Assembly (NCBI GenBank): GCA_965275915.1
Contig: CBDHYI010000003.1
Location: 124,001-188,000, forward strand
Direction: 5' to 3'
DNA: 64,000 nt
Source of the DNA: JBDWFY01 sp965275915
GTDB lineage: Bacteria; Pseudomonadota; Alphaproteobacteria; Rhizobiales; Stappiaceae
This document shows positions 46,144 to 54,817 of the stretch, piece after piece. Below the pieces are notes generated by a model. That model was not told the origin of the DNA. It worked only from the letters and a program-made list of their open reading frames with translations, and made no database searches. Numbering within the stretch: position 1 is the first letter of the stretch; every line of letters begins with the position of its first letter. Both the position numbers and the translations under genes were made by a program.

Positions 46144-47019
46144 TTGTCTGCCAATTCTGAACTTGATGTTCTCAAAAACAATATCGTGACAAACATGTTC
46201 GTCGATCCGGGTGACGACAATTACGTGATGGCGCGGATCGCATATCACAGCGGTCTCTATCAGGACTTTTTCTGGAACGCGGCTCAGGCAGCCGAGAAGT
46301 ACCTCAAAGCATCACTCCTGTTGAACGGTGAAACGCTGGTTAAAAGTAATGGGCATAACAAGTTTGGTCATAACCTGGTGCGGCTTTTCAGAAAGGTCGA
46401 AAGCTACGCAGGTGAGTTCTTCCCAGATTCATTGACCAAACCGTCACAGCTTGGCGATGTTCATTGGCGCGAAGAAACACCACAGAAATTCGTTGAGCGT
46501 TTGAATGCCGCCGGCGACCCAAGCGCCAGATACAATGTGCACGGCTACAGCAAACAATGGGAAGACCTTTGTCATTTGGATCAATACCTATGGGCCGCCC
46601 GTAGGGTCGCATTCCAGCTGGATCTGATCATCGCACCTCGTCAGTTGAGAACAAATCCTGATGTACCTCAGACTGTTGCCGATCACCTTCGTCGAAGTTC
46701 GAACTACACACCACGCAGTGTCGCGTCCCGTTTGGCCAAACTCACCGGTCCCCGCAGTCGCGCCGAGTTACGCGACGCATTCTTTAAAGGCAACTTCCCC
46801 TTTGCCCCGCAGGACTATGATCATGGTCCGATTTTCCACGGAACCGCAGGATCGAACCCAGTCCTCTACAGGCGTATTTTGGCCTATGTGCAGGATGAAG
46901 GGGATGTTGCTGCTAATCCTAAGATTGCTGACTTGGCCGACTGGGCGGCCTCGAATATTTTTTTGGGTGATGCCATCGCAACTCAACTTCGTGATGCCGC
47001 TGATCGGTTGCGACCGTGA
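46144..47019 (+). CDS. HEPN-domain protein with extra C-terminal region
   Basis: About 291 residues. The N-terminal half shows a HEPN helical bundle: FWNAAQAAEKYLKASLLLNG, then KFGHNLVRLFRKVES. HEPN proteins are often RNases or nucleotide-binding partners in toxin-antitoxin and defence systems, but I do not see the Rx4-6H RNase motif clearly, and no nucleotidyltransferase partner is adjacent. The C-terminal 110 residues are helical and unrecognised. The start is probably TTG at 46144, with TAGGAG seven bases upstream. It converges with the broken Abi-C gene. Confidence 0.65.
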   Translation: MSANSELDVLKNNIVTNMFVDPGDDNYVMARIAYHSGLYQDFFWNAAQAAEKYLKASLLLNGETLVKSNGHNKFGHNLVRLFRKVESYAGEFFPDSLTKPSQLGDVHWREETPQKFVERLNAAGDPSARYNVHGYSKQWEDLCHLDQYLWAARRVAFQLDLIIAPRQLRTNPDVPQTVADHLRRSSNYTPRSVASRLAKLTGPRSRAELRDAFFKGNFPFAPQDYDHGPIFHGTAGSNPVLYRRILAYVQDEGDVAANPKIADLADWAASNIFLGDAIATQLRDAADRLRP

Positions 47020-47085
47020 TGTTCAACCGGTCAGGTATGGTCGCGTGATGTTTCTTCCGGCTTCATTCCTTTCCTCATGATTAAG

Positions 47086-47220
47086 CTACTCCTGCTTCTG
47101 TCGTGCCTGCCATGTAGAGACAAGGAACGTGGCCATCGTCCCAGACAGGTTGACTGCAAGCTCAGCATGACGGGCCGCAGGCTTGACGCGTTTTGGACCT
47201 ATGCTGTGTGCATCACCTAG
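47086..47220 (-). pseudogene. Abi-C gene, 3' fragment beyond the IS110 insertion
   Basis: Reading the minus strand from 47220 gives LGDAHSIGPKRVKPAARH, then AELAVNLSGTMATFLVSTW, ending at a TAG (47088-47086). This is the typical C-terminus of Abi-C proteins. It joins in frame to the 5' part ending ..GSLRNKL at 48387, so one gene was split by the IS110 element between them. There is no start codon or ribosome site of its own. Confidence 0.8.
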
Positions 47221-47229
47221 CAACTGTGT

Positions 47230-48192
47230 TTATGGTGCCTGTTTTAGCCTCCAAGGTTTTGTTGATTTGAGGACGGGGTTTGCGATTATCACGAGTCTAC
47301 GTGCGATAGCGACGATGACTACCTTATGCGGCTTGCCTTGTTTTTTGAGACGCTGGGCGACCGGCCTGAGAATTGGGTTGTGATGAGCGGCGGCCAATGC
47401 TGCCTGGAACAACACTCGCCTTAAAGATCGCCTTCCGCCTGCAATTGCTCGTCTGCCTCGCAAAGTACCGCTGTCATGAGGCACAGGTGCAAGGCCGGTC
47501 ATGGCCGCAGCTTGCCCTGCTGTCATTCGGCCAAGTTCCGGCATTTCAGCGATGAGCATTGCTGTCGCCACCGGACCTATTCCGGGAATTGACCGCAGCA
47601 GTCCGGCTTTGAGAGCAAATGTTTCTTCTTGCGCAATGGCGGCCTCAATTCGGCATTCGAGTTCAGCGATCTGAGCGTCGAACATCACTTTGAGTTCGGC
47701 ATCCATGTCGTCAATATCGGCTGCAACACCCTGTTTCTGCCTCGCCCTGATCTGCCCTGAAAGTCGTTTCCTCATTTCGACGATCTGGGCACGCTTCGTC
47801 GTCAAAGCTCTGAGAATGCGCAGCTTGTGTGTCGGCAGCTGTCGTCCGGCACCTGGCCGGAACACCATGAACCGCGCAATGAGTTCCGCATCGATCTGAT
47901 CGGTCTTTGCCCGCGTGCCGCGCGAGAGGGCAAATGCTTTGATCTGAGCGGGAGGTAGTTGCCCGACATTGATGCCCGCTGCTTCAAGCCTGCTCCAAAG
48001 AGCCCATTCCTGGCCACCAGTCGCTTCAAAGCCAACCTTGACTGAACCCGAAAGGCGCTGGATCAACGCAATTAAGCTTTCGTGGCCGTCTGCCGTGTTC
48101 GCAAGCCGGAACCTGTGCCCTTCTGGAAGGACGAAACCGTCCAGCCAGTCGCGGGACACGTCTATCCCCACAACGGTTGTCTCTGCTATCAT
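47230..48192 (-). CDS. IS110-family transposase (DEDD recombinase)
   Basis: A 320-residue transposase with the RuvC-like DEDD residues D11 (GIDVS), E56 (FEATGG), D98 and D101 (KTDQIDAE), and the C-terminal Transposase_20 domain (LLRSIPGIGPVATAMLIAEM, then GLAPVPHDSGTLRGRR) holding the catalytic serine S241. All residues needed for activity are present, so the element may still move. Its reading frame ends 10 bases before the element boundary. Confidence 0.95.
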   Translation of the reverse strand: MIAETTVVGIDVSRDWLDGFVLPEGHRFRLANTADGHESLIALIQRLSGSVKVGFEATGGQEWALWSRLEAAGINVGQLPPAQIKAFALSRGTRAKTDQIDAELIARFMVFRPGAGRQLPTHKLRILRALTTKRAQIVEMRKRLSGQIRARQKQGVAADIDDMDAELKVMFDAQIAELECRIEAAIAQEETFALKAGLLRSIPGIGPVATAMLIAEMPELGRMTAGQAAAMTGLAPVPHDSGTLRGRRAIAGGRRSLRRVLFQAALAAAHHNPILRPVAQRLKKQGKPHKVVIVAIARRLVIIANPVLKSTKPWRLKQAP

Positions 48193-48388
48193 GTCACTCT
48201 CTCTTCCTTATGGTTCGCGGTCCCGTCAAACGGGCCGCCATCAACTGTTCGAGACGGTGAAGAGAGACGGGATCAGCCTGCTAGGACGCGTGGTCAGGCC
48301 ACAAGATGTTAGACGCTGTATCCCACCCCATCATCGATCCTGGCCGGGATCGATGATGGGAACGCTATAGCAAAGCACAGACACATAA
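48193..48388 (-). ncRNA. Probable IS110 bridge RNA region
   Basis: In IS110-type (not IS1111-type) elements the bridge RNA is encoded in the non-coding stretch ahead of the transposase; here that is about 195 bases, the right size. It contains a strong hairpin (arms CCCATCATCGATCC / GGATCGATGATGGG, 48327-48360) near the 5' end. Towards the 3' end, ACAGTTG (complement of 48242-48248) repeats the 7 bases ahead of the CT at the right element end, a possible donor guide. The target guide was not identified by eye. Confidence 0.55.
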
Positions 48389-49415
48389 GTTTGTTTCGTA
48401 GTGAGCCAAGTGCGGTTACAACCGATTGGCATCCGCTCAAGATCTGTTTGAATATCTGCTCCGTGTGACCGTCAGGTGCCAGATTGAGGGTCTTGGACAG
48501 TTTCTTGTATAAGGCCGGGAGATCATCTTTTTCTTCCCAGGTCTCACCAGCCTCATTCAGTATCCACTTGCAGACATCTTCAAGAAGCGTGCGTGCCAAA
48601 GTGATGGCACGCTCCGGATCAGACGACCGACTTTCCAAAGCGCCCTGCCACCTTGCAGCAATCTGGTCCGGGTCAAAGGCTTGAAGCGTCGCTGTAATAT
48701 CGAGATCGGCTGGGTTTGCATCTGGTAGACTGCGGACTTTGTAAATTGGTGAGCCTGAAACCTTACCGCTGACGGACAAGCTGTAGCCATCATGACGCAG
48801 CAGCGCATCGATCTGTGTCGCCAATTCCTGTTGCCGTTCTTCGCTTTGATATTCTGCTGAGGTCAACTGCTCCAGGAAATGAAATAACAGCCTCGTCGAA
48901 CAGGTTAGCAACCCAAGTGCTTCCAGATACTCCTGATGAGTCAGATCATCGTTCCGGATTGTGTGTTGTAGGAAATATTCTTCCAGCGATCGATCATCGT
49001 TGCTGCCAGGCGCAGTCATTTGAGCCAGTGGGAAGACAGTGCTAACAAACTCGTACTCTTCGATCTCTGTAACGATTGGGGGCTGGTCGATCAATTTCAG
49101 CAATCTGCGCCGCGTGAGCTTGGTGACCGATGAACGGTCAGCATCATCAATCAGACCCACGATCTCTTTCAGACGGAATGCTTCAACCTCATCCAAGAGC
49201 TTGTGTGCAATTTGAAGGAGTTGGGCCCCATCGACACTGACAAGACGGCTTGAGGCATATTTGTACTTGCTCTGAAAAGCTTCCTCCTCGGTGCCTTCTG
49301 CCAATCCAAGACGGGTTGCGACCCCGGGGACGTCATACGCCTTGAAATCAGAGATCACACTTGCCACTTCATGGCGAAGAGACTGCAGAAGTTTGATTGG
49401 AATTTTGCTGCTCAT
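48387..49415 (-). pseudogene. Abi-C abortive-infection gene, 5' part
   Basis: About 343 codons of an abortive-infection protein with a C-terminal Abi-C domain (ERAITLARTLLEDVCKWILN, then LPALYKKLSKTLNLAPDGHT, ILSGCQSVVTALGSLRNKL). After L343 the frame enters IS110 sequence and picks up 25 foreign residues before stopping at 48309. The missing end lies at 47217-47086. The N-terminal 230 residues are not a family I recognise. Intact relatives are linked to phage resistance; this copy is probably inactive unless the element excises or the truncated protein works. AGGA precedes the ATG. Confidence 0.82.
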
Positions 49416-49586
49416 TCATGTCCTGTCTTTAGGTCGGTCATATCGATCCGAGCCCATATTGGTTGAATCTTAACCTCCAAAAGGCTATATACCTCTCAGG
49501 CAGATAACTGTCGGCGACCCGTCAAGGCACGTTCTGGGCGGGAGCTGTGGTGACCCGGACCCAAAAGGTCTGGTTGCTAGCCACTT

Positions 49587-49617
49587 AAAAAAGGCCGTCC
49601 CACCGGGCGGCTTTTTT
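49587..49617 (-). terminator. Rho-independent terminator of the HTH-DUF3800 operon
   Basis: A GC hairpin flanked by A6 and T6 runs (GGCCGTCC / GGGCGGC arms), immediately after the DUF3800 gene stop. The T run serves the minus-strand transcript; it may also work for readthrough from the other side. Confidence 0.85.
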
Positions 49618-49620
49618 CGT

Positions 49621-50232
49621 TCAGAGCAAGGCAATATTGTACTTCTGCATGAGTCCTGCAGCATTGTCTTCCTCCTTGTGCACCCATGCTCTGGAATGGG
49701 CGACGACATCTGCCAGCTGAAGAATGCGGGACGCGCCAGAATCGATCTGTGCAACATGTCTGACCGCTTGGAAAATTCCATCTTCCTGCCGCGCGGTTGT
49801 CAAATAGTCATGGAACGCAACACTGGTGTTTTGATCATTGAGATCAATGATCAGTTCGATATTCCCAATGCGTTGAGACAGGTTGTTAGCCCGAGCAAAC
49901 ATCTTGATTCCAGTTTTCGCGGTCTCAATCACAGACTTGGCATAGACTTCAGAACGGGTGCCGACATGCCCATCGGCCTTCTTGTTCAGCATGACCATTT
50001 GTTCGGCAGGGGGTGTTTTGGCAAATCCGGCCAACAATCCCTGGATGTATCCAGATGACGCCTTTGATGCGTGGATTTCATGTGCGCTTGGTGGAAGCAG
50101 GTCGCTGAAAGCCTTGTCCGCTTGTCCGCACAGGCGTGACCAAACCAAAACACATCCAAGCGAAAAGCCGGGCTCACCGGCCGTGCCATACTCATCCACA
50201 AAGCACAAAATTTTCTTGTTAAGCCTGGCCAT
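49621..50232 (-). CDS. DUF3800-like protein
   Basis: A 203-residue protein with DUF3800 traits: CFVDEYGTAGEPGFSLGCVLV at the N-terminus, an internal acidic motif LIIDLNDQNT, and RILQLADVVAHSRAW near the end. The pattern of spaced acidic residues suggests an RNase H-like fold, but no activity is established. It follows the HTH gene by 16 bases and ends at a strong terminator, so the two form an operon. DUF3800 genes are common in phage, plasmid and defence islands. Confidence 0.65.
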   Translation of the reverse strand: MARLNKKILCFVDEYGTAGEPGFSLGCVLVWSRLCGQADKAFSDLLPPSAHEIHASKASSGYIQGLLAGFAKTPPAEQMVMLNKKADGHVGTRSEVYAKSVIETAKTGIKMFARANNLSQRIGNIELIIDLNDQNTSVAFHDYLTTARQEDGIFQAVRHVAQIDSGASRILQLADVVAHSRAWVHKEEDNAAGLMQKYNIALL

Positions 50233-50248
50233 GATCTCGGTCTATCTC

Positions 50249-50737
50249 TCAGGCTTTCTTCGCCATCAGATTGGCGTTTTTCGTCTCAACTTTCTTGCGC
50301 GCTTTACGCCTTTCTTCACGTTCAGCATCAAAATCCGGGGCAAGTTCTTTGAGCTTTGCGACCAACCCATCAAGCTTATAGGTGTTTGAGCCATAATCAC
50401 CGGCAGCTGTGAAGCGTTGTTCACGCTCAATCAAACCAACCTGCTCCAAGGCGGCAATGTTTTTTCGCAGCGTGACTGGATTAATACCCATCCGGTTCGC
50501 CAAATCTTTCTTACGTGGAAAGGGCGGTTGATCCGGGTCGATCCAGTAGCTCAGCAACTGAACAATGATATTGAATTGCGTTGTGCTAATCCCGATCCGA
50601 GATTGCGCTCGCACAAGAATGTTCGGAACAGCGGTGTAGCCGTGATCCATCACCTTGGCGCCAAAAATCTTGGCAGTCGATGATTTCTTCGTCTTGGTTG
50701 CCTTTGCGCCAGGTGTGTCTTGTTGATCCGGGCTCAT
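50249..50737 (-). CDS. Winged-helix DNA-binding protein
   Basis: A 162-residue basic protein. The central part reads as a winged helix (ISTTQFNIIVQLLSYW, FPRKKDLANRMGINPVTLRK, ALEQVGLIEREQ), with a Lys/Arg-rich tail. Similar proteins on alphaproteobacterial plasmids are annotated simply as helix-turn-helix proteins, some with replication-initiator-like layout. AAGGAGG lies six bases upstream of the ATG. The palindromes in front of it may be its own operators. Confidence 0.7.
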   Translation of the reverse strand: MSPDQQDTPGAKATKTKKSSTAKIFGAKVMDHGYTAVPNILVRAQSRIGISTTQFNIIVQLLSYWIDPDQPPFPRKKDLANRMGINPVTLRKNIAALEQVGLIEREQRFTAAGDYGSNTYKLDGLVAKLKELAPDFDAEREERRKARKKVETKNANLMAKKA

Positions 50738-50806
50738 ATCACGCCTCCTTTGATGCAGACCTATTGCGCTTCGTGTTGCGCCTCAAGGCCTCGGAGCCGT
50801 GTTCGC

Positions 50807-50825
50807 ATGGCACAAATTATGCCAT
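50807..50825. promoter_or_regulatory. Palindrome upstream of the HTH gene, site 1
   Basis: ATGGCA-7 nt-TGCCAT, followed by ACC. It lies about 70 bases upstream of the HTH start. It shares ATGGCACA and CCATACC with site 2. Confidence 0.55.
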
Positions 50826-50925
50826 ACCCGAATTATGCTACTATCCCGCTTCACCCAAATTTACGGTAATTGGTACTCGCTTATTAGGTGGAGTGTTTTC
50901 GGCCACGGGTATGGAAGAAAATAAA

Positions 50926-50939
50926 CCATACCGGTATGG
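50926..50939. promoter_or_regulatory. Palindrome upstream of the HTH gene, site 2
   Basis: CCATACCGGTATGG is a perfect 14-bp palindrome, followed by CACA as in site 1. Repeated use of the same half-sites suggests an autoregulatory operator. Confidence 0.55.
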
Positions 50940-51228
50940 CACATAAAGTGTCAACGCCAAACCACGAAAGACCTTTGTTTCTCTCAGTCTTATAGCGGAT
51001 TTCGCACATTTCATGAAGCCGTTTGTGGTTATCTGAACTTTGGGATTGGTGCCCACCCCTGCCTGACGACATTCGCCAACGGCCAGCCCTTTCAAGGGCG
51101 TTTCCGATACACTGGTGAACACATTCGGTTCAGCTTTTGCAAACGACGCGGTACCCGACCTTGCGGGTTTGGATCCCCGTGTCAAATCGGACTCCGACCC
51201 TCTGACACCATCGAGCTGCGGGTATGCC

Positions 51229-53835
51229 TTAACCGAGAACTCCAACGCGCAAGCGATCACGGACTTCGGCATGCACGTCAAATTCGGTTTCTGCCTCGAC
51301 CTCCAGCGTGACGGCCAATGCAAACCGGATGTCGTCATCCGGGCTCAACCCGCCACCCGAGCCGTCCCGGCACTGAACCCTGATCGGCAACACCTTGTCA
51401 CCGCCATAGTTGGGCACGACAGGACCACTATGCACCATCCGGTGTGACCAAACGGTCCCGCGCTTGATGATGTTCTTGTTCAAGTCTCCCACCCGCATGT
51501 CCAGGCCCCAGCCATCATCCTCGATCAGATCGCCCAGGAGATCATGGCTATGCGCAACGGCCTCAAGCAGCGCCAAACGATAGCGTGCCCGTGTCGCCAA
51601 CACCGGCGAAAACCATGCAACGGTGACAATCATGGTTCTGCCAATGCGTTCGCCGGCAAGCGATGGGGGCATGGGTACATCAAAAATGGCGGCCTGGTCC
51701 TTGCGCAACGTGCCGACCCCAACCATCGTCGCCCCAAGTTCAGGCGCTTCCCGCATCAGCTCGCCATTGAGCGCCCCATGACCGAAATAGCGGCAAATCT
51801 CTTCTCTTGCCTGGCTGTGGTTGCCATTCAATCGGACCATCTCGCGGCCATATCTGGCAACTGCCGTTTCAGGCCAACGGGCCGCGTTGACGCTCAGTGC
51901 TTTTGTAATCAGGGCCTGGTCACGACGATTGAGATCGAGCCCCTCATACGGGCCATCATCCTCATAAAGCGCTGTTGCAGCTTGAAGTGATGCGCGGGAG
52001 GCCAGCGCATTGGCGCAACTTGTGCCGCGCGTGCGGCAGGTTGACGGATTTCCCCGCTGCACTGTGGCCACATTTAAACCTGTTCGTTGTGTCTGGTCCA
52101 TGACCCGAAGCCGAAGATGGTCGCCCGCCGCCATAGCACGCACTTCGTGCTCTCCCGCATCGACCAGGAAGTCCGGCTTTATGGAGCGGAACGCGCCCAG
52201 ACCGATCGCGGAGGAAAGCGCCGGCAGCACTTCTCCATCCTGCGCGACGGGCACAATGCCTGCCGGCGGACCAGCAGCAGGCGCGACCGCATTCTGTGAG
52301 GAAGCACCAACCGTGACGACATTCATGGCTTCGGCAGGCGCCATGAGCGTGCGAAGGTGACGATTGTCACGCTGCGCCGCCTCGATATGTTGCTGACGTT
52401 CCTCTGTTGAGGCGTCTTCAAAAGCCGTGGCGCGCATATTGGGAATGACAAGATCCTGGGGCACATTGCCGGCAGACACGTTGAACAAGATGCCATGGTG
52501 ATCGGCCCACCAGTCCAGCAGTCGCGCCAGCGAGCTGACCCGCCCTGCGAAATGCGCCCCTTTAATGCCGATGGAGAAATTCACCAGATAGGCATCCGGG
52601 GCCAGGGGCTGCTCTCCCAGAAAGGCTCGCGCCAGGGCCACATGAACGATGTCTACAAAGAGCCGATCGTCGGGTGAGACCGCATCACGCGCCCGATCGA
52701 CAAGAATAGGGATGGACAGTATTCGGGTGTCTTCAAGAGGAGCCCCATCTGCGATCAGATCACCTCTCAGCATCAAAGATGCCATCGAAGTTGCGTGACG
52801 CCGGTCGGCCACCTGGGACAGTGGCACGAGTTCGTGGACATCCTCGATGACGATCCCCCCATCAAGCGCCGGGTGGGCCGCGATCGGTGTGCCGTCGAGG
52901 AGCACGGCGCGAATGGGCGCATCGGCGTCGAAGGGAGCCAGATCGCCAAACGGCAATTGTGGCTCGCCATCACTGACATCCGGCAAAGACTGGCCGATCG
53001 TCTGCGGAAGGATGAACTGCAGGCCTTCAAGGGTCGCCAAACCGTCTGGTGCAAAGAGATTTTGCAACATGTCCCGCACCTGGCCACACGACATCTCAAC
53101 AAGGACTGCCTCATAAATGAAGCCGGCCTCGTTGATCGATCCGGTGTCAATGATGGAACCGCCAAAGGCCTCCAGTCTTGCCCGTGTGTCGCGTTGCCAA
53201 CGCGCGCGTTGATCGGCGTTGGCGGTCGGCCAGATTTCGAGCTCCAGGCGAATGAGCGCGTCATCATCATCCGACAGCCTATGAATGAGTTCCGCTTGCG
53301 CTTCCGGTGTCAGTCGATCCTTTGGGCCCCAGGGTCGGATGTCGGCCAGCATGCCAAAGAGGTTCCACCACGGTGCGCGACCGCGCGGCGCCCTTTCGCC
53401 GGCCTGATAGGCGTTCCACATGCTTACCAGATTGCGCAGGTCCGCATCGGTTGGCATGGTGGCGTAAAGCGTCGGCTGAGCATTGGCGACGTTTTCGTCA
53501 ACGAGCTCTTCCGGGATTTCATAATCCTCATCTAGGCGATCTTCGATTAAAAGCTCAAAGCCGATCGCCGCGGCCGCGCGCTGGAAATTCTGAATGGGAA
53601 GAATTGTTTCGAACACCAGCGCGCGCTCAGGGGCAATACCGGCCGGATCCTGGCGCAACAGGAAATCCGGGTTTTCGCCCCGAAAGGCCTCTTCCAATCG
53701 GGTAAAACGGTCACCCAGGCGCGCGCCCTGGCCCTGGCGCCCGACACCCTTCGGCCGCCGTCTCTTGTCCTGTTGTGCCTTTAGGCGGTCTGCCGCCGTG
53801 GGATTAGGCAGCCGTAGTATCGGTCGATCTGTCAT
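51229..53835 (-). CDS. ietS: IetS: subtilisin-like serine protease (toxin partner)
   Basis: An 868-residue S8-family protease. The catalytic triad is D314 (AVLLDGTPI), H347 (RRHATSMAS, an HAT variant of HGT) and S606 (RGTSCANALA), with the oxyanion Asn in FNVSAGN. No signal peptide is seen, so it acts inside the cell. A subtilase of this size directly behind an AAA+ ATPase is the arrangement of ietA-ietS, first described on a Ti plasmid as a stability module with the protease as toxin, and since linked to phage resistance. Its start overlaps ietA by 32 bases. Confidence 0.82.
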   Translation of the reverse strand: MTDRPILRLPNPTAADRLKAQQDKRRRPKGVGRQGQGARLGDRFTRLEEAFRGENPDFLLRQDPAGIAPERALVFETILPIQNFQRAAAAIGFELLIEDRLDEDYEIPEELVDENVANAQPTLYATMPTDADLRNLVSMWNAYQAGERAPRGRAPWWNLFGMLADIRPWGPKDRLTPEAQAELIHRLSDDDDALIRLELEIWPTANADQRARWQRDTRARLEAFGGSIIDTGSINEAGFIYEAVLVEMSCGQVRDMLQNLFAPDGLATLEGLQFILPQTIGQSLPDVSDGEPQLPFGDLAPFDADAPIRAVLLDGTPIAAHPALDGGIVIEDVHELVPLSQVADRRHATSMASLMLRGDLIADGAPLEDTRILSIPILVDRARDAVSPDDRLFVDIVHVALARAFLGEQPLAPDAYLVNFSIGIKGAHFAGRVSSLARLLDWWADHHGILFNVSAGNVPQDLVIPNMRATAFEDASTEERQQHIEAAQRDNRHLRTLMAPAEAMNVVTVGASSQNAVAPAAGPPAGIVPVAQDGEVLPALSSAIGLGAFRSIKPDFLVDAGEHEVRAMAAGDHLRLRVMDQTQRTGLNVATVQRGNPSTCRTRGTSCANALASRASLQAATALYEDDGPYEGLDLNRRDQALITKALSVNAARWPETAVARYGREMVRLNGNHSQAREEICRYFGHGALNGELMREAPELGATMVGVGTLRKDQAAIFDVPMPPSLAGERIGRTMIVTVAWFSPVLATRARYRLALLEAVAHSHDLLGDLIEDDGWGLDMRVGDLNKNIIKRGTVWSHRMVHSGPVVPNYGGDKVLPIRVQCRDGSGGGLSPDDDIRFALAVTLEVEAETEFDVHAEVRDRLRVGVLG

Positions 53836-54817
53836 CTCCGGTCACACTTCCATGCTGTGAGGCCCAAGCGCTGATGCGGTCCTTGACCAATGTACGGAAG
53901 GTGACGTTGCCCTGTGCGAGCGCACGACGTCTGTGAATATCCATAAAAAAGTCTTCGGCCTCGGAAAAGTTTTTGGGACGTATCGCGGCGCGCAGGCGCT
54001 TGGCGGTATACCCAAAATTGTCGTTGAACTCCTTCATCCGGAGCGCAAAATAATCTGTCATCTGATCGTCTGTCGGCTTCCCGAGCACCAGCTTGATTTC
54101 AAACCGTCGCCATGTGGCGCGGTCAAGCAGTTCGGGATGGTTCGTTGCGCCGACAAGCACGCAGTAAGATGGCAGATCATCAAGCTGCAGCAAAAGCGTC
54201 GTCACAACGCGTTTGATTTCTCCGGTCTCATGAAGGTCTCCTCTTTCCTTTCCCAAGGCATCAAATTCGTCGAAGAACAGAATGCACGGCTCGGTGCGCA
54301 CGAAATCAAACATTCGTCTGAGGCGCGTCGCGGTGTCGCCGAGATAACTTGTGATGATTGCGTCGTAGCGCACAACAAACAGCGGCAGCGCCAACTCGTA
54401 CGCCAGACTTTCGGCCAGAGAGGTCTTGCCGTTCCCTGGAGGCCCGACGAGCAACAACCGGTGTCGCGGCTCCAGCCCATGTGCTCTCAAGACATCGGCC
54501 CGATGTTGCTCTTCAATGAGTTCGCCGCACGCCGTCTGAACTTTCTTGTCCAGAAACAGGTCTGACATTGGGCGATCAGGTTCCCGGCGCTGTATGCCAC
54601 CGGAACCGTCTCGAAGTCGCATGGCCGGCTGAGACGAGCGCCCGTTAACACCCGGCTTTGGTGGGACAGTCAGTGCCTTCGATATCCGGTCCGCGACGCC
54701 GGTATGTTTCTTCGATCGCTCATCGGCGGCGATCGCTTCGGCCGTTACGCGCACGGAATCAGCGTCACCGGAAACGCCGGCCTTCACCAGATCTATGATG
54801 AGATCGCTGCGTGCCAC
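53804..54817 (-). CDS. ietA: IetA: AAA+ ATPase (antitoxin partner)
   Basis: A 337-residue AAA+ ATPase with Walker A GPPGNGKT (125-132), Walker B FFDEFD (181-186) and sensor-1 GATNHPELLD. In IetAS modules the ATPase restrains or controls the protease. The start is a GTG with AGGGG upstream. The long overlap with ietS ensures tight co-translation. It is the first gene of the pair; its promoter should lie in 54818-55000. Confidence 0.85.
   Translation of the reverse strand: MARSDLIIDLVKAGVSGDADSVRVTAEAIAADERSKKHTGVADRISKALTVPPKPGVNGRSSQPAMRLRDGSGGIQRREPDRPMSDLFLDKKVQTACGELIEEQHRADVLRAHGLEPRHRLLLVGPPGNGKTSLAESLAYELALPLFVVRYDAIITSYLGDTATRLRRMFDFVRTEPCILFFDEFDALGKERGDLHETGEIKRVVTTLLLQLDDLPSYCVLVGATNHPELLDRATWRRFEIKLVLGKPTDDQMTDYFALRMKEFNDNFGYTAKRLRAAIRPKNFSEAEDFFMDIHRRRALAQGNVTFRTLVKDRISAWASQHGSVTGDDRSTDTTAA

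Larger units (their letters stand above)
47219..48389 (-). mobile_element. Intact IS110-family insertion sequence
   Basis: About 1.17 kb, inserted in the Abi-C gene. The break points can be placed by joining the host reading frame: both ends abut a CT dinucleotide (48389-48388 and 47220-47219), as expected for IS110/IS621-type recombination at a CT core, with no target duplication beyond it and no terminal inverted repeats seen. It holds a full transposase and a roughly 195-base non-coding 5' region that probably encodes the bridge RNA. Confidence 0.85.
50738..51228. other. Control region upstream of the HTH gene; otherwise non-coding
   Basis: About 490 bases between the HTH gene start and the ietS stop. 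The first 200 bases carry two related palindromes and AT-rich promoter-like sequence; the rest shows nothing recognisable. ORFs on either strand here are short or lack ribosome sites. Confidence 0.45.

Noticed and set aside
49416..49586. GC-rich stretch considered for a tRNA or small RNA
   Set aside because: No cloverleaf or conserved TPsiC-like segment could be drawn.
50841..51338. 165-codon minus-strand frame between the HTH gene and ietS
   Set aside because: Overlaps the ietS end and the operator region, has no ribosome site and an atypical composition.
52795..53535. 246-codon plus-strand open frame inside ietS
   Set aside because: Opposite to the catalytic Asp/His region of the subtilase; no independent evidence.
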